Shown here: piece by piece, positions 18,101 through 27,338 of the stretch
How positions within the stretch are numbered: the stretch's first letter is position 1
Layout of the letters: the number at the start of each line of letters is the position of its first letter
Assembly (NCBI RefSeq): GCF_018531495.1
Contig: NZ_JAHDTI010000003.1
Location: forward strand, 248,001-312,000
Length of the DNA: 64,000 nt
Direction: 5' to 3'
DNA from: Nonomuraea sediminis
GTDB lineage: Bacteria; Actinomycetota; Actinomycetes; Streptosporangiales; Streptosporangiaceae
The notes under the pieces: model-generated
What the model saw: the letters and a program-made list of their open reading frames with translations, nothing else
Databases searched by the model: none
What the model was told of the DNA's origin: nothing
Position numbers and translations under genes: made by a program

Positions 18101-18214
18101 GCCGATCAGCACGGTGGACGTGGACCCGGAACGCGCCTGCGCCAGCGCGCGGCCGAGCGCCGCCAGCTCGCCCGAGCGCCCGACGAACACCGGGCTCACC
18201 GTGTGGATGCTCAC
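15194..18214 (-). CDS. LAL-type LuxR regulator with AAA ATPase domain
   Basis: A 1006-residue transcription factor of the large ATP-binding LuxR class. The N-terminal ATPase has Walker [12 protein letters not shown] (about residue 40) and a Walker B region ([14 protein letters not shown]). A long helical TPR-like middle follows, interrupted near residues 800-850 by a Gly/Ser/Ala/Pro-rich linker. The C-terminus is a LuxR helix-turn-helix ([20 protein letters not shown]). The GTG at 18214 is used because the protein then begins at [12 protein letters not shown], the family's usual start; the frame runs open upstream. No target can be assigned, and the nearest genes do not form a biosynthetic cluster. 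Confidence 0.93.
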   Translation of the reverse strand: MSIHTVSPVFVGRSGELAALGRALAQARSGSTSTVLIGGEAGVGKTRLINEFTDRAGDARVLVGGCLELGTDGLPFAPFTAVLRTLVRDLGRDAIAAMVPGGTTRGLARLLPEFGEPDRDGAEARARLFEQVLGLLERLTEDEPVILVIEDAHWADRSTRDLLSFLVRYQRSDARLLIVVTYRADELHRTHPLRPLLAELGRVAWVTRLELRRLSRREVIAQAAGILEHEPSAAEMDEIYARSEGNPLFVEALLVEGGGDALPESLRDLLLASVERLPDETQELLRVASAGGQRIEHALLTAVARLDDGDLNRALRPAVAGNVLVVDGEGYSFRHALIREALHDDLLPGEHTRLHTRFAEALEQDLSILPAPRGAIELAHHWHAAHDSTWALISAWRAAAAARKSTAYDEQLTMMSRVLELWDQVPDAAERIGADHTEVLRLTSTVAHLAGEYERAIALASAALAEVDQEADPIRAARMLRQRGLTRYDLGRQGFIDDLRQAAALVPNEPPSRLRAQVLESLARMLHAPEEWEEKIATAEQAMRIAHEVGDGPTESHALITLTWARCRYSQIEAQLGAFAEANRIAVSAEAYNALLRSAISESDALEGAGWHERAAQVARNGIAQAERFGLARTSGTFLSINLAEPLVSLGRWDEALEVVEHALDLIPPAPYRASVQGFAFDIALARGQLDRADTLFAATRSALARGTFRDQTVLPQARREIELLTAHGRPDEARRLALRILREQDLTANPRYSWPVLVTCARLGSAPVDELRSMASWLDVEGDLQRALHLTFLALTGPAEAPSPKNAAGAGSRPNTAAPDGSPTGPPAASGGVGARRGDGSVSGGEVVADTAAWRVGAWDAAVAAWGELRQPYSEAWALLGGARAAVAAGDRQGATARLTRARELAEQLGAVPLAAELDDLARRARIAIADEPAPQGPPLGLTARELEVLSQVTDGRSNREIAAELFISVKTVSVHVSNILSKLGVSSRTEAAATAHRLHLFPLD

Positions 18215-18248
18215 ACGGCAAGGATGCCATCTCGCTACGACAGGTTGG

Positions 18249-18683
18249 TCAGCGCAATACCTTGCGGTAGAACGTCGCCGAGGCCTCGTAGCCCAGCGCG
18301 TGGTAGAACTCGGGCGCGCGGCGTGTGGCCATCGCCACATAACCGGCTTCGCGGGAGCGCGCCCACGCCTCGAACTCGACGAGCAGTGCCCGCCCGATGC
18401 CCTGCCGGCGCGAGCCCGTCTGGACCATGGCCTCCTCGACCCAGGCCACCGGCCCGTTCGCGAAGAGCGTGAGGTGCACGAACCCCAGCAGGTAGCCGTG
18501 CACGCGTCCACCGACCACCGCCGCGAGGAGCAGCGCGTCGTCGTTGCGCAGCAGCTGGGGCAGGGCCACGTCGAAGGCCTCCCGCTCGGGGAGGAACGTC
18601 AGCCCGAACTCGCGGGCAAGCGCGAAGATCTCGTCCGCGTCGGTCTTCTCAGCCCTCCTGATCAGGAGATCTTCAGACGTCAT
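18249..18683 (-). CDS. GNAT-family N-acetyltransferase
   Basis: A 144-residue GNAT acyltransferase. It has the acetyl-CoA-binding motif A ([20 protein letters not shown], with the Q/RxxGxG/A pyrophosphate loop) and the terminal [16 protein letters not shown] strand-helix. The ATG at 18683 is preferred to the upstream one at 18755 because it gives the compact family N-terminus ([15 protein letters not shown]). It precedes the LAL gene on the same strand with a 34-bp gap and may be co-transcribed with it. The acceptor is unknown. Confidence 0.9.
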   Translation of the reverse strand: MTSEDLLIRRAEKTDADEIFALAREFGLTFLPEREAFDVALPQLLRNDDALLLAAVVGGRVHGYLLGFVHLTLFANGPVAWVEEAMVQTGSRRQGIGRALLVEFEAWARSREAGYVAMATRRAPEFYHALGYEASATFYRKVLR

Positions 18684-18842
18684 GACACGTGACACTAGAT
18701 CGTTTACGCCTCCCTCGTCCACTTGGCCCCCCGCTTTCTCCTCAAGCATAGGCACGGGTACGGCCGGCCGCCCCGGAACCCCGACCGCACCCCGGCGACA
18801 ACCACCCGCCGTACAAGGTGCCGCGGTGCGGGACCCTGAGAG

Positions 18843-19730
18843 TCAGCTGGTGAGGGCCTTGACGGCCTGGGTGGCGACGTCCTGGGCGCCCTTCATGAGG
18901 ACGTCCTCCGGGACCGGCTTGACCTTGTCGCCCTGGGCGAGGATGTCGCCGTCGGGGAAGTCCGTGCCGAAGTAGCGGATCTCCAGCGTGGCGTTGCCCG
19001 CGACGACCTCCGCCCACACGTTGGTCGTCCCCTTCAGGTTGGAGGTGTACATGGCGTGCGCCTCGTCGCCGACCCCGGCGAAGTCCTTCATCGGGGCGTA
19101 GGTGCTGAGGTAGCGCAGGCCGGGGTTCTCCTCCTTGGTGCCCGCCATGTCCTTCATGGAGCGGATCTGGTCCTCGAAGTCCCCGCGGGCGTCATCGACG
19201 CTGGGCCAGACGTTGACCGACAGATGGATGGAGCGCAGCGGCACCGTGCCCGTCTTGTTCCAGGTCTTCTGCGTCCACTCGCAGCCCTTGCGGAGGGCGC
19301 CGTAGCCGTCCTTCTGCACGCCGGGCTCCGACACGGCCTTGGGCGCCAGCTTGGCGATGAGGTTGGCCGGCAGCAGGTCGCACACCTCGGGCACCGCCTT
19401 CAGCGGCGGGTAGGTCGAGGTGGCGCTGGGGGTGGGCGACTCGGAGACGGCAGCGGATTCCGAGGGCAGGGAAGTCGGCAGTGACGACGGCACGCCGGAG
19501 GGCAGGTCCAGGGAGGGCGGCGCCAACGACGGCTCGGCCAGCGGCGGCGGCGTGGAGGAGCCCGCGTTGCGCAGCCCGACCGACAGCCCGCCGACGAGCG
19601 TCACGACCGTCGCGCCCGCCAGGATCCCCTTGGCCCAGCCCGGCGGCTTCGACCCGGACGGGGGCCGGCTCCCGGCGTCCGGCCAGTACGACTGCGGTGG
19701 AACCGGGGGCGCGTCTGGACTTTGGATCAT
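18843..19730 (-). CDS. Membrane-anchored protein with CxL...CxW ectodomain
   Basis: A 295-residue protein with a Pro-rich cytoplasmic N-terminus, one membrane helix near residues 37-52 (ILAGATVVTLVGGLSVGL), a Ser/Pro-rich stalk and an extracellular domain of about 190 residues. The domain opens with PEVCDLLPANLIAKL and has a second cysteine in KGCEWTQ. That CxL...CxW pattern recurs in the four genes transcribed the other way and resembles DUF3558-type domains. The ATG at 19730 has GGGAAG five bases upstream. Divergent from the kinase operon with 78 bp between starts, it is presumably a fifth member of the same signalling set without a kinase domain. Confidence 0.82.
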   Translation of the reverse strand: MIQSPDAPPVPPQSYWPDAGSRPPSGSKPPGWAKGILAGATVVTLVGGLSVGLRNAGSSTPPPLAEPSLAPPSLDLPSGVPSSLPTSLPSESAAVSESPTPSATSTYPPLKAVPEVCDLLPANLIAKLAPKAVSEPGVQKDGYGALRKGCEWTQKTWNKTGTVPLRSIHLSVNVWPSVDDARGDFEDQIRSMKDMAGTKEENPGLRYLSTYAPMKDFAGVGDEAHAMYTSNLKGTTNVWAEVVAGNATLEIRYFGTDFPDGDILAQGDKVKPVPEDVLMKGAQDVATQAVKALTS

Positions 19731-19808
19731 GACCACTTCCCGGAGTCAATGATTACGAATAGGCCAGTAAGAGATCGAAATATAGCCAACCTAAAGCAAC
19801 AAACCACT

Positions 19809-21380
19809 ATGGTCACGTGCGTGCCTGGTCTGGGGGATACAACGATCGCAGGCCGCTACCGGGTGCTTCACGCGCTCGGCCAGGGAGGCATGGGGACCAT
19901 CTGGCTCGCTCATGACGAGCTGCTCGACCGTCAGGTCGCGATCAAGGAAGTGCTGCTTCCCCAGTCTCTCGATGCGGCCGCGCGTTCCGAGGCGCTGCAG
20001 CGGACGATGCGCGAGGCGATGGCCGCTGCCCAGCTGCGCCATCCGGGCATCATCACCATCCACGACGTGCTGTCGGAGGACGGCAGGCCGTGGATCGTCA
20101 TGGAGCTGCTCAAGGGCCGCGACCTGAAGCAGGCCGTGGCGACCGAGGGGCCGTGGGCGCCGGAACGGGCCGCTGACCTGGGCCTGCGGGTGCTCGACGC
20201 GCTGAACGCGGCGCACGCCAGGGGCATCCAGCACCGTGACGTGAAGCCGGCCAACGTGTTCCTGACCGACGACGGCCGGGTGGTGCTGACCGACTTCGGC
20301 ATCGCCAGGCTGGAGGACGAGGCCACGATCACCGCGTCGGGCCTGCTGGTGGGCTCGCCCGGGTTCATCGCGCCCGAGCGGCTGCGCGGCGAGCGCGGCG
20401 GCCCCGAGTCGGACCTGTGGTCGCTGGCCGCCACGCTGTACGCGGCGGTCGAGGGCAGGGCGCCGTACGTGGGCACGTCCCCGCTGTCGATCCTGCGCGA
20501 GGCGCTGACCCGGCCGCCGGATCCGCCGATGCGGGCGGGTCACCTGGGCCCCGTGCTGATGGCGATGATGGCGCGCGAGCCGTACCAGAGGCCCGGAGCG
20601 CAGGCGGCCGAGCAGTTGCTGCGGCGCGTCGCCGAGGGAGGGCAGGCGCTGGCGCCGCCGCCCGCCAAGCGGAGCAACCGCGTGCCGATCCTGGTCGGCG
20701 GGGGCATCGTGGCGGTCGCGGCGGCGGCCGTCGCGGTGGTGGCACTGATGCCGGGCGACAAGCCGAACAGGCCGCCCAAGGTCTCCGGAGCCGCCCATCC
20801 CACGCAGACCACCGAAAAGCCGACGCCGACACCGACACCGTCGAAAGCCGAGGAGGCCAGGTTCCACGCGCCGGTGAACCTGTGCAGGACGCTCACCGCC
20901 AAGCAGATCGCCGCGCTGGTCCCGGGGGCGCCCCAGGGCAAGCGCGACGGCAACTCCTGCGAATGGACCCTGCGCGGCATCGGGCTGTCGATCCAGTCGC
21001 TCGACGTGGACGAGGCGCCGGATCCGTGGAGCGCGGAGCTGGATCCCGCCAAAGAGGAATACGTCAACAAGAGCAACGCGCTCAGCCAGGGCGCCAAGAT
21101 CACCTGGCAGTGGCCCGAGATCGGGCTGAAGAAGGGCATCACCCAGCCCCGCACGCACTTCAAGGACCTCAAGGGCATCGGCGACGAGGCGTTCACCTAC
21201 GACCTGGTCAATCCCAAGGGCCAGGCGGAGCACGTCACGGTGGTCTTCCGGGTCAGCAACGTGAACATCGAGATCGACTACGTCAACGTCAACCGCATCG
21301 GCAAGGGCGACACCCTCAGTCAAGGGGCGCGCGGGGCCGCGCGCTGGGTCGCCGACAGGCTGAACCGGAGTACCGAATGA
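19809..21380 (+). CDS. PknB-type Ser/Thr kinase with CxL...CxW ectodomain (first of three)
   Basis: A 523-residue transmembrane kinase. The kinase domain (about residues 15-275) has the Gly loop LGQGGMGTIW, the catalytic Lys in VAIKEV, HRDVKPANV and DFGIARLED. A membrane helix follows (about 298-315), then a Pro/Thr linker and an ectodomain opening with VNLCRTLTAKQ and carrying NSCEWTL. There are no PASTA repeats, so it is unlikely to sense muropeptides the way PknB does. The ATG at 19809 places the kinase fold correctly; the frame is open further upstream. Its stop overlaps the next kinase gene in ATGA. Confidence 0.95.
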   Translation: MVTCVPGLGDTTIAGRYRVLHALGQGGMGTIWLAHDELLDRQVAIKEVLLPQSLDAAARSEALQRTMREAMAAAQLRHPGIITIHDVLSEDGRPWIVMELLKGRDLKQAVATEGPWAPERAADLGLRVLDALNAAHARGIQHRDVKPANVFLTDDGRVVLTDFGIARLEDEATITASGLLVGSPGFIAPERLRGERGGPESDLWSLAATLYAAVEGRAPYVGTSPLSILREALTRPPDPPMRAGHLGPVLMAMMAREPYQRPGAQAAEQLLRRVAEGGQALAPPPAKRSNRVPILVGGGIVAVAAAAVAVVALMPGDKPNRPPKVSGAAHPTQTTEKPTPTPTPSKAEEARFHAPVNLCRTLTAKQIAALVPGAPQGKRDGNSCEWTLRGIGLSIQSLDVDEAPDPWSAELDPAKEEYVNKSNALSQGAKITWQWPEIGLKKGITQPRTHFKDLKGIGDEAFTYDLVNPKGQAEHVTVVFRVSNVNIEIDYVNVNRIGKGDTLSQGARGAARWVADRLNRSTE

Positions 21381-22963
21381 ACCAACCTCGACTCGTGGGC
21401 GGTCGCTACCAGCTGATCCAGCAGATCGGCCGGGGCGGGATGGGTATCGTCTGGCAGGCCCGCGACACCTCGATCGGCCGCGACGTGGCGATCAAGCAGG
21501 TCATGCCGCCGCAGGGCATGGCCGTCGCCGACGCGGCGGCGCTGCGCGCCAGGACGCTGCACGAGGCCCGCACGGCCGCGCAGATCAGGCACCCGGCCGT
21601 GGTCGCCGTCCACGACGTGGTCGACGAGGGCGGCGAGCCGTGGATCGTGATGGAGCTGGTGCGCGGCCGCTCGCTGGACCAGGTGATCAAGGCGGGCGGC
21701 CCGATGTCGCCACAGTGGACGGCCTCGGTCGGGCTGTTCGTGCTGTCGGCGCTGGCCTCGGCGCACGCGCGCGGCCTGCTGCACCGCGACGTGAAGCCGG
21801 GCAACGTGCTGCTGGCCGACGACGGCCGCATCCTGCTGTCGGACTTCGGCATCGCGGCGCCGTCGGGCGCCGCGGTCCAGCCGGGCACCGTGCCGGTGGG
21901 CACGCCCGGGTACACGCCGCCGGAGTGCCTGACCGAGCCCCTGCGGCCGGGCCCGTACTCGGACCTGTTCTCGCTGGGCGCCACGATGTACTACGCGGTC
22001 GAGGGCGCAGCGCCGTTCCAGCGGCCCAACGCGATGGCCACGCTGGGCGCGGTGATGACCGAGCCGCCCAGGCCGCCGCAGCGCGCGGGCGCGCTCGCGC
22101 CGATCGTGCAGGGCCTGCTCGCCAAGGACCCCGCGCACCGTCCCGACACCGCCGCGCTCAGGCAGGCCCTGACCAAGGTCACCGGCCGGCCGGGCGTCAC
22201 GACGCCGACCGCCGACTGGGTGGTCCCCAAGGCCGCCGCGTACGGCTCGGCCGCGGCGGTGGTCGTGGCCTTCGTCGCCGCGGTGACGCTGATCCTCACG
22301 ATGGGGTCGTCGGCGGCGACGCCCAAGCCCACCCCGACGCCCGTCGCCGCGCCCAAGAAGACGGTGCAGAGCGCGCCGCCCAGCGCCACGCCGACCGCCT
22401 CAGCCTCGCCCTCGACATCGGCGAGCGCGTCACCCAGCAGCGCCCCGGCCGAGCCCGGCAAGTTCTCAAAGATGCCCAGGCCGTGCTCGCTGCTGACCAA
22501 GCAGCAGGCCACGCAGCTCATCGGCCCGTATCTCACCTCCTCGCTCGACCCGTCGTTCATCTGCGGCTGGGGCAACACGGCCGACGGGAGCAAGGAGATG
22601 GCCTTCTGGGTGGAGCTGTGGCTCTACCCGCCGCAGGGCGACGGCTACGAGACGACCCTGGCCCAGGACCACATGGTGGGCAGGAAGAAGGAGGACCAGG
22701 ACCAGGCGGGCCGCGGCGGCACCGGCGGCAGGCACGGCGAGGTGTTCGAGGTCCCCGGCGCCGGCGACGAGGCCTTCGGCCAAGAGGTCGAGGAGACAGG
22801 CGCGGGCGGCAAGACCTACGTGGTCAACGTGACGTTCCGCACCAGCAACATGGTGGGCGAGCTCCGCTTCACCAAGAAGCTCGCCAACGACCCCAAGCTG
22901 CGTGACAAGGCCGCGCAGGCCGCCAAGTTCCTGGTGCAGGGCCTGGCGGGCAAGGCCGGCTGA
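21377..22963 (+). CDS. PknB-type Ser/Thr kinase with CxL...CxW ectodomain (second of three)
   Basis: A 528-residue kinase starting inside the stop codon of the previous gene. Gly loop IGRGGMGIVW, VAIKQV, HRDVKPGNV and DFGIAAP are intact; activation-segment TPGYTPPE follows. The membrane helix is near residues 290-310, then a Thr/Pro/Ala stalk and an ectodomain beginning PRPCSLLTKQQ with its second cysteine in ICGWGN. It shares the architecture of its neighbours, but the ectodomain sequence has drifted strongly, which suggests different ligands or partners. Confidence 0.95.
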   Translation: MNQPRLVGGRYQLIQQIGRGGMGIVWQARDTSIGRDVAIKQVMPPQGMAVADAAALRARTLHEARTAAQIRHPAVVAVHDVVDEGGEPWIVMELVRGRSLDQVIKAGGPMSPQWTASVGLFVLSALASAHARGLLHRDVKPGNVLLADDGRILLSDFGIAAPSGAAVQPGTVPVGTPGYTPPECLTEPLRPGPYSDLFSLGATMYYAVEGAAPFQRPNAMATLGAVMTEPPRPPQRAGALAPIVQGLLAKDPAHRPDTAALRQALTKVTGRPGVTTPTADWVVPKAAAYGSAAAVVVAFVAAVTLILTMGSSAATPKPTPTPVAAPKKTVQSAPPSATPTASASPSTSASASPSSAPAEPGKFSKMPRPCSLLTKQQATQLIGPYLTSSLDPSFICGWGNTADGSKEMAFWVELWLYPPQGDGYETTLAQDHMVGRKKEDQDQAGRGGTGGRHGEVFEVPGAGDEAFGQEVEETGAGGKTYVVNVTFRTSNMVGELRFTKKLANDPKLRDKAAQAAKFLVQGLAGKAG

Positions 22964-22966
22964 GCC

Positions 22967-24529
22967 ATGCGCGTGATCGCAGGACGCTACCAGCTGCTCG
23001 CCCCGCTCGGGGCGGGCGGCGCGGGCACCGTGTGGCGCGCCCGCGACGAGGTGCTCCACCGCGAGGTGGCCGTCAAGGAGGTACGGCTGCCGCCGGGCCG
23101 TGACCGGGATCGGGCGCGGGTCGACACCCTGCGGGAGGCCAGGGCGGCGGCGGCGCTGAACCACCCGTCGATCATCACGGTGCACGACGTGATCGACGAG
23201 GGCGGGCAGCCGTGGATCATCATGGACCTGCTGACGGGGTCGTCCCTCGGCGACCTGGTCAAGCAGCGCGGCCCGCTGCCGGTCGGGCAGGTGGCCACCG
23301 TGGGGCTGCGGGTGCTCGACGCACTGGAGGCCGCGCACCACCGGGGCATCCTGCACCGCGACGTCAAGCCGGGCAACGTGATGATCACCGAGTCGGGCGA
23401 GGTCGTGCTGACCGACTTCGGCATCGCCTCGCACACCGGCGACGTGCAGGGAGCCGCCACCGCGGCGGCCGCGGCGCACCTGGGCAACGTGCCGGGCTCG
23501 CCCGGCTACATCGCGCCCGAGCTGCTGCGCGGGGAGCAGGGCGGGCCGCTGTCGGACCTGTGGTCGCTGGGCGCCACGCTGTTCACCGCGGCGGAGGGCA
23601 GGCCGCCCTTCGACCGCGACTCGACCATGGCGGTCATCGCGTCAGTGCTGACCGCGCCGGCGCCGCAGCCGCTGCGCGCGGGTCCGCTCGGCGGCCTGCT
23701 GCTGGCGATGCTGGCCAAGGATCCGGGGATGCGGCCGCATCCGCAGGCGATCAGGGCGACGCTGCAGCCGCTGGCGGCGCCGTTGCCGGTGCGCGCGAGA
23801 GAGATGGCGACCGTCCCCACACTCCCGGTCAGGGCCCGCAAGAGCAGGGCGCCGCTGATCGTGGCAGGCGCGGTCGTGCTCGCGGCGGTCGGCGTGACCG
23901 CGGTCGTGCTGGTCGACCGCGGCGCGGAGCCGCCGCCGCGGAGCCAGGCGAAGTCCGGCATCCCGACGCCCGCGGAGCCGCCGCCCGCCACCTCGGCAGC
24001 GCCCTCCCAGGCGCCGACCAGCGCGGCGCCGCCGACCGTCCTGGCCAGGGGCGACGGCAAGTTCGGCCAGCCCCCGGCCGCCTGCGACCTGATCACCGAC
24101 GAGCAGGCGCAGGAGATCCTGCCCGGCTCCCACTCCCGCCAGGACCAGGTCTACGACGACTCCGCGTGCAACTGGCTGGCCGGCGTGCAGAACGCCAGCA
24201 TCAAAGTCAAGGTCACCTACGCCGACACGGTCGAGAAGGCCACGACGGCCTTCGCGCGCACCCGGCAGACGCAGCAGTCCAAGACCGGCAAGTCGGAGAA
24301 GACCGAGACGCTCCCCGTCCAGCGGCTCGACCTGGGTGACCAGGCGTTCGTCCAGGACAGGCGGGAGAGCTGGTTCAACTCCTCCGCCAGCACGGTGTGG
24401 CTGCGCGTCAGCAACGTGGTGGTCAAGCTCGAGATCTACTACGAGCACGACTACGCGATCAAGAAGGTCCATCCCCTCGCGGTCAAAGCCGCCCGAACCG
24501 TGGCCGACAACCTCCAGAAGGCGACATGA
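22967..24529 (+). CDS. PknB-type Ser/Thr kinase with CxL...CxW ectodomain (third of three)
   Basis: A 520-residue kinase that begins three bases after the second kinase stops. It has LGAGGAGTVW (one Met of the Gly loop replaced), VAVKEV, HRDVKPGNV, DFGIASH and SPGYIAPE. A membrane helix lies near residues 300-320, then a Pro-rich stalk and an ectodomain with PAACDLITDEQ and SACNWL. The ATGA junction with the following gene continues the coupled operon. Confidence 0.95.
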   Translation: MRVIAGRYQLLAPLGAGGAGTVWRARDEVLHREVAVKEVRLPPGRDRDRARVDTLREARAAAALNHPSIITVHDVIDEGGQPWIIMDLLTGSSLGDLVKQRGPLPVGQVATVGLRVLDALEAAHHRGILHRDVKPGNVMITESGEVVLTDFGIASHTGDVQGAATAAAAAHLGNVPGSPGYIAPELLRGEQGGPLSDLWSLGATLFTAAEGRPPFDRDSTMAVIASVLTAPAPQPLRAGPLGGLLLAMLAKDPGMRPHPQAIRATLQPLAAPLPVRAREMATVPTLPVRARKSRAPLIVAGAVVLAAVGVTAVVLVDRGAEPPPRSQAKSGIPTPAEPPPATSAAPSQAPTSAAPPTVLARGDGKFGQPPAACDLITDEQAQEILPGSHSRQDQVYDDSACNWLAGVQNASIKVKVTYADTVEKATTAFARTRQTQQSKTGKSEKTETLPVQRLDLGDQAFVQDRRESWFNSSASTVWLRVSNVVVKLEIYYEHDYAIKKVHPLAVKAARTVADNLQKAT

Positions 24530-25281
24530 GCGACAACCGGAATTTCCCGACCGCGCCCACCGCGCCCGCGGGCGCCCGGCCCGGGCTGCGGGTCACGCCC
24601 GTGATCCTGTGCGGGGCGCTGGCGGTGGTCGTGCTGATGGTGTTCACGGTCGTCTTCCTGGCGACCAGGCAACCGGACAAGCCGGCGGCGGCAGCCGTAC
24701 CGTCCAGCAAGCCCGTGCAGGTGCCGACGCAGCCGGTCGTGGAGCCGACGCCGAGCGAGCAGGCCAGTACCGAGGATCCGCCGCCGACCGGGACGGCGAG
24801 GTTCACCAAGGACGTCCAGCCGTGCCCGCTGGTCGATCAGAGCCTGGTCAGGAAGTACACCTTCTTCCCCGACAAGAAGCAGATCTACCAGGAGGAGTGC
24901 GAGTGGCAGACGCTCGCGCCCGGGCACGGCATGCCGGGGAACAACCAGTGGCTGCTGAAGCTGTACGTGAAGGTGTTCCCCGGTGACCTGGCCAAGGCGC
25001 AGCAGCAGTTCCTGGCGCAGCGGCAGGACGCGGTGCTGCTGTCCAAGACGTTCACGCCGGCCGACCCGCCCATCGGCGACGCCTCGTGGACGACCCTGTA
25101 CACGCTGGACAGCGGCAACGACCACGGGCCGACCACGGCGACGGTCGGCGTCCGGGTCAGCAACGCCGTGATCATGGTGACCTACCAGCGGCGGGTCACG
25201 GAGGACCCGCAGGGCAGGCTGATGAAGGGCGCGCTGGAGATCGCCAAGACCGCCGCCGACAAGCTGCAGGCGGCGGGCTAG
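24526..25281 (+). CDS. Membrane-anchored CxL...CxW ectodomain protein without kinase
   Basis: A 251-residue protein with a short cytoplasmic tail, one membrane helix (about residues 25-46, VILCGALAVVVLMVFTVVFL) and a Thr/Pro/Glu stalk. Its extracellular domain shows VQPCPLVDQ and EECEWQT, the same cysteine pair as the three upstream kinases. The ATG overlaps the third kinase's stop. It could be a co-receptor, a decoy or a soluble-face partner of the kinases; none of this is demonstrated. The cysteine pair very probably forms a disulfide. Confidence 0.85.
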   Translation: MSDNRNFPTAPTAPAGARPGLRVTPVILCGALAVVVLMVFTVVFLATRQPDKPAAAAVPSSKPVQVPTQPVVEPTPSEQASTEDPPPTGTARFTKDVQPCPLVDQSLVRKYTFFPDKKQIYQEECEWQTLAPGHGMPGNNQWLLKLYVKVFPGDLAKAQQQFLAQRQDAVLLSKTFTPADPPIGDASWTTLYTLDSGNDHGPTTATVGVRVSNAVIMVTYQRRVTEDPQGRLMKGALEIAKTAADKLQAAG

Positions 25282-25286
25282 GCAGG

Positions 25287-26423
25287 CTAGAGGTCGCCGA
25301 GGCCGAGCTGGCGGGCGATCAGCATGCGCTGGACCTCGCTGGTGCCCTCGCCGATCTCCAGGATCTTCGCGTCGCGGTAGAAGCGGCCGACGGGGAACTC
25401 GTTCATGAAGCCGTATCCGCCGAAGACCTGGGTGGCGTCACGGGCGTTGTCCATGGCGGCGTTGGAGGCGACCAGCTTGGCGATCGCCGCCTCCTTCTTG
25501 AACGGCAGGCCCGCCAGCAGCTTCTCGGCGGCGTGGTAGTAGGCGAGCCGGGCGGTGTGGGCCCGCGCCTCCATGTCCGCGATCTTGAACTGGATGGCCT
25601 GGTAGTGGCCGATCGGGTGGCCGAAGGCCTTCCTGTCGCGCACGTAGTGCAGGCACTCGTCGACGCAGCCCTGCGCCAGGCCGACGCTGAGGGCGGCGAT
25701 GGCGATGCGGCCCTCGTCGAGCGTCTGCAGGAACTGGGCGTAGCCGCGGCCGCGCTCGCCGAGCAGGTTCTCGGCGGGGACGCGGCAGTCGGAGAAGGAC
25801 AGCTCGCGGGTGTCCGAGGCGTTCCAGCCGACCTTGGAGTACTTCTTCGACACGGTGAAGCCGGGCGTGCCGCTGGGCACGAGGATCGTGGAGATCTCCC
25901 GTTCGCCGGTGAGCGCGGCCACGCCGATGACGCCGGTGATGTCGGTGCCGGAGTTGGTGATGAACGCCTTGGTCCCGTTGATGACCCACTCGGCCCCGTC
26001 GAGGCGGGCGGTGGTGCGCATGCCGCCGGGCACGTCGGAGCCGCCGCCGGGCTCGGTCAGGCCGAAGGCGCCGAGCAACTGGCCGGCGGCCAGCCTGGGC
26101 AGCCAGGTCCGCTTCTGCTCCTCGGTGCCGAAGCGGTAGATGGGCATGGCGCCGAGCGAGACCGCGGCCTCCAGCGTGATCGAGACGCTGGAGTCGACCC
26201 TGGCCAGCTCCTCCAGCGCCAGGCAGAGCGCGAAGTAGTCGCCGCCCATGCCGCCGTACTCCTCGGGGATCGGCAGGCCGAACAGGCCCATCGTCCCCAT
26301 CTGGCGCACGATGTCGTAGGGGAACTCCTCGCGTTCGTAGTAGCCGCCGATGACCGGCGCGACCACGTCGCGGGCGAACGCCTCGACGGTCTTGCGCAGC
26401 TCCTCGTACTCCTCGTTGAGCAT
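25287..26423 (-). CDS. Acyl-CoA dehydrogenase, probable isovaleryl-CoA type
   Basis: A 378-residue flavin acyl-CoA dehydrogenase. Family signatures are GAFGLTEPGGGSDVPG (substrate/FAD contact), QVFGGYGFMNEFPVGR and the terminal GEGTSEVQRMLIARQL. It lies three bases after HMG-CoA lyase in an operon with a biotin-dependent acyl-CoA carboxylase, which points to leucine/isovalerate breakdown. Isovaleryl-CoA would then be the substrate, oxidised to 3-methylcrotonyl-CoA with electrons passed to ETF. Short-chain or 2-methyl-branched substrates cannot be excluded from sequence. Confidence 0.92.
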   Translation of the reverse strand: MLNEEYEELRKTVEAFARDVVAPVIGGYYEREEFPYDIVRQMGTMGLFGLPIPEEYGGMGGDYFALCLALEELARVDSSVSITLEAAVSLGAMPIYRFGTEEQKRTWLPRLAAGQLLGAFGLTEPGGGSDVPGGMRTTARLDGAEWVINGTKAFITNSGTDITGVIGVAALTGEREISTILVPSGTPGFTVSKKYSKVGWNASDTRELSFSDCRVPAENLLGERGRGYAQFLQTLDEGRIAIAALSVGLAQGCVDECLHYVRDRKAFGHPIGHYQAIQFKIADMEARAHTARLAYYHAAEKLLAGLPFKKEAAIAKLVASNAAMDNARDATQVFGGYGFMNEFPVGRFYRDAKILEIGEGTSEVQRMLIARQLGLGDL

Positions 26424-26426
26424 GGG

Positions 26427-27338
26427 CTAGTCCTTCTTCGTGAGTGCTTGGACGACTCGGGATGGGCTCGGTCGGCCCAGCCGTTCCGCCAGCCAGCCGC
26501 TCGTGGCGACCAGCTTGTCCAGGTCGAGTCCCGTCTGGATGCCCAGGCCGTGCAGCATCCAGACCAGGTCCTCGGTGGCGAGGTTGCCGGTGGCCGACTC
26601 CGCGTAGGGGCAGCCGCCGATCCCGCCGGTCGAGGCGTCCACGACGGTGACCCCGGCGCGCAGCGCGGCGAGCGTGTTGCCCAGCGCCTGGCCGTAGGTG
26701 TCGTGGAAGTGCACGGCCAGCCGTGAGGGGTCGCCGAACGCGTCGATCAGCGCCTTGACGTGGCCGGGGGTGCCGACGCCGATCGTGTCGCCGAGCGACA
26801 GCTCGTGGCAGCCCAGCTCGAGCAGCCGGGTGCCGACCCTGACGACCTGGTCGATCGGGGTGGGGCCCTCCCACGGGTCGCCGAAGACCATCGACACGTA
26901 GGCGCGCACCCGCACGTCGTTGTCCAGCGCCCTGGCCACCACCGGTTCGAACATCTCGAACTGGCTCTCCAGGCTGCGGTTGAGGTTCTTGGCGGCGAAG
27001 GTCTCGGTGGCGCTGGCGAACACGGCGATCTCGTCGACCTCGAGCGCCAGCGCCCGGTCGAGGCCGCGCTCGTTGGGCACCAGCACCGGGTAGCGGACGC
27101 CGGGCTTGCGGTGGAGCCTGGTCAGCAGGTCCTCGGCGTCGGCGAGCTGCGGCACCCACTTGGGGTGCACGAAGCTGGTCGCCTCGATCACCTTGTGTCC
27201 CGCGTCGGCCAGCCGGTCGATGAACTCGGCCTTGACCTCGACGGGCACGATCGCCGACTCGTTCTGCAGCCCGTCGCGCGGCCCGACCTCGTAGATCGTG
27301 ACGTGGTGCGGCAGGCCGTCGAGCGGATAGGCGGTCAT
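26427..27338 (-). CDS. Hydroxymethylglutaryl-CoA lyase
   Basis: A 303-residue HMG-CoA lyase that would cleave HMG-CoA to acetyl-CoA and acetoacetate, the last step of leucine catabolism. It has the aldolase-type N-terminus YEVGPRDGLQNE, the metal-binding HFHDTYGQALGN and the signature STGGIGGCPYAESATGN with the catalytic Cys. The ATG overlaps the stop of a 23-codon micro-ORF, and an AAGGAGG ribosome site lies inside that micro-ORF. Confidence 0.96.
   Translation of the reverse strand: MTAYPLDGLPHHVTIYEVGPRDGLQNESAIVPVEVKAEFIDRLADAGHKVIEATSFVHPKWVPQLADAEDLLTRLHRKPGVRYPVLVPNERGLDRALALEVDEIAVFASATETFAAKNLNRSLESQFEMFEPVVARALDNDVRVRAYVSMVFGDPWEGPTPIDQVVRVGTRLLELGCHELSLGDTIGVGTPGHVKALIDAFGDPSRLAVHFHDTYGQALGNTLAALRAGVTVVDASTGGIGGCPYAESATGNLATEDLVWMLHGLGIQTGLDLDKLVATSGWLAERLGRPSPSRVVQALTKKD

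Noticed and set aside
15845..18472. An 875-codon plus-strand frame opposite the LAL regulator
   Set aside because: Antisense shadow of a strongly supported gene, low-complexity Arg/Gly/Val/Gln content and no motif.
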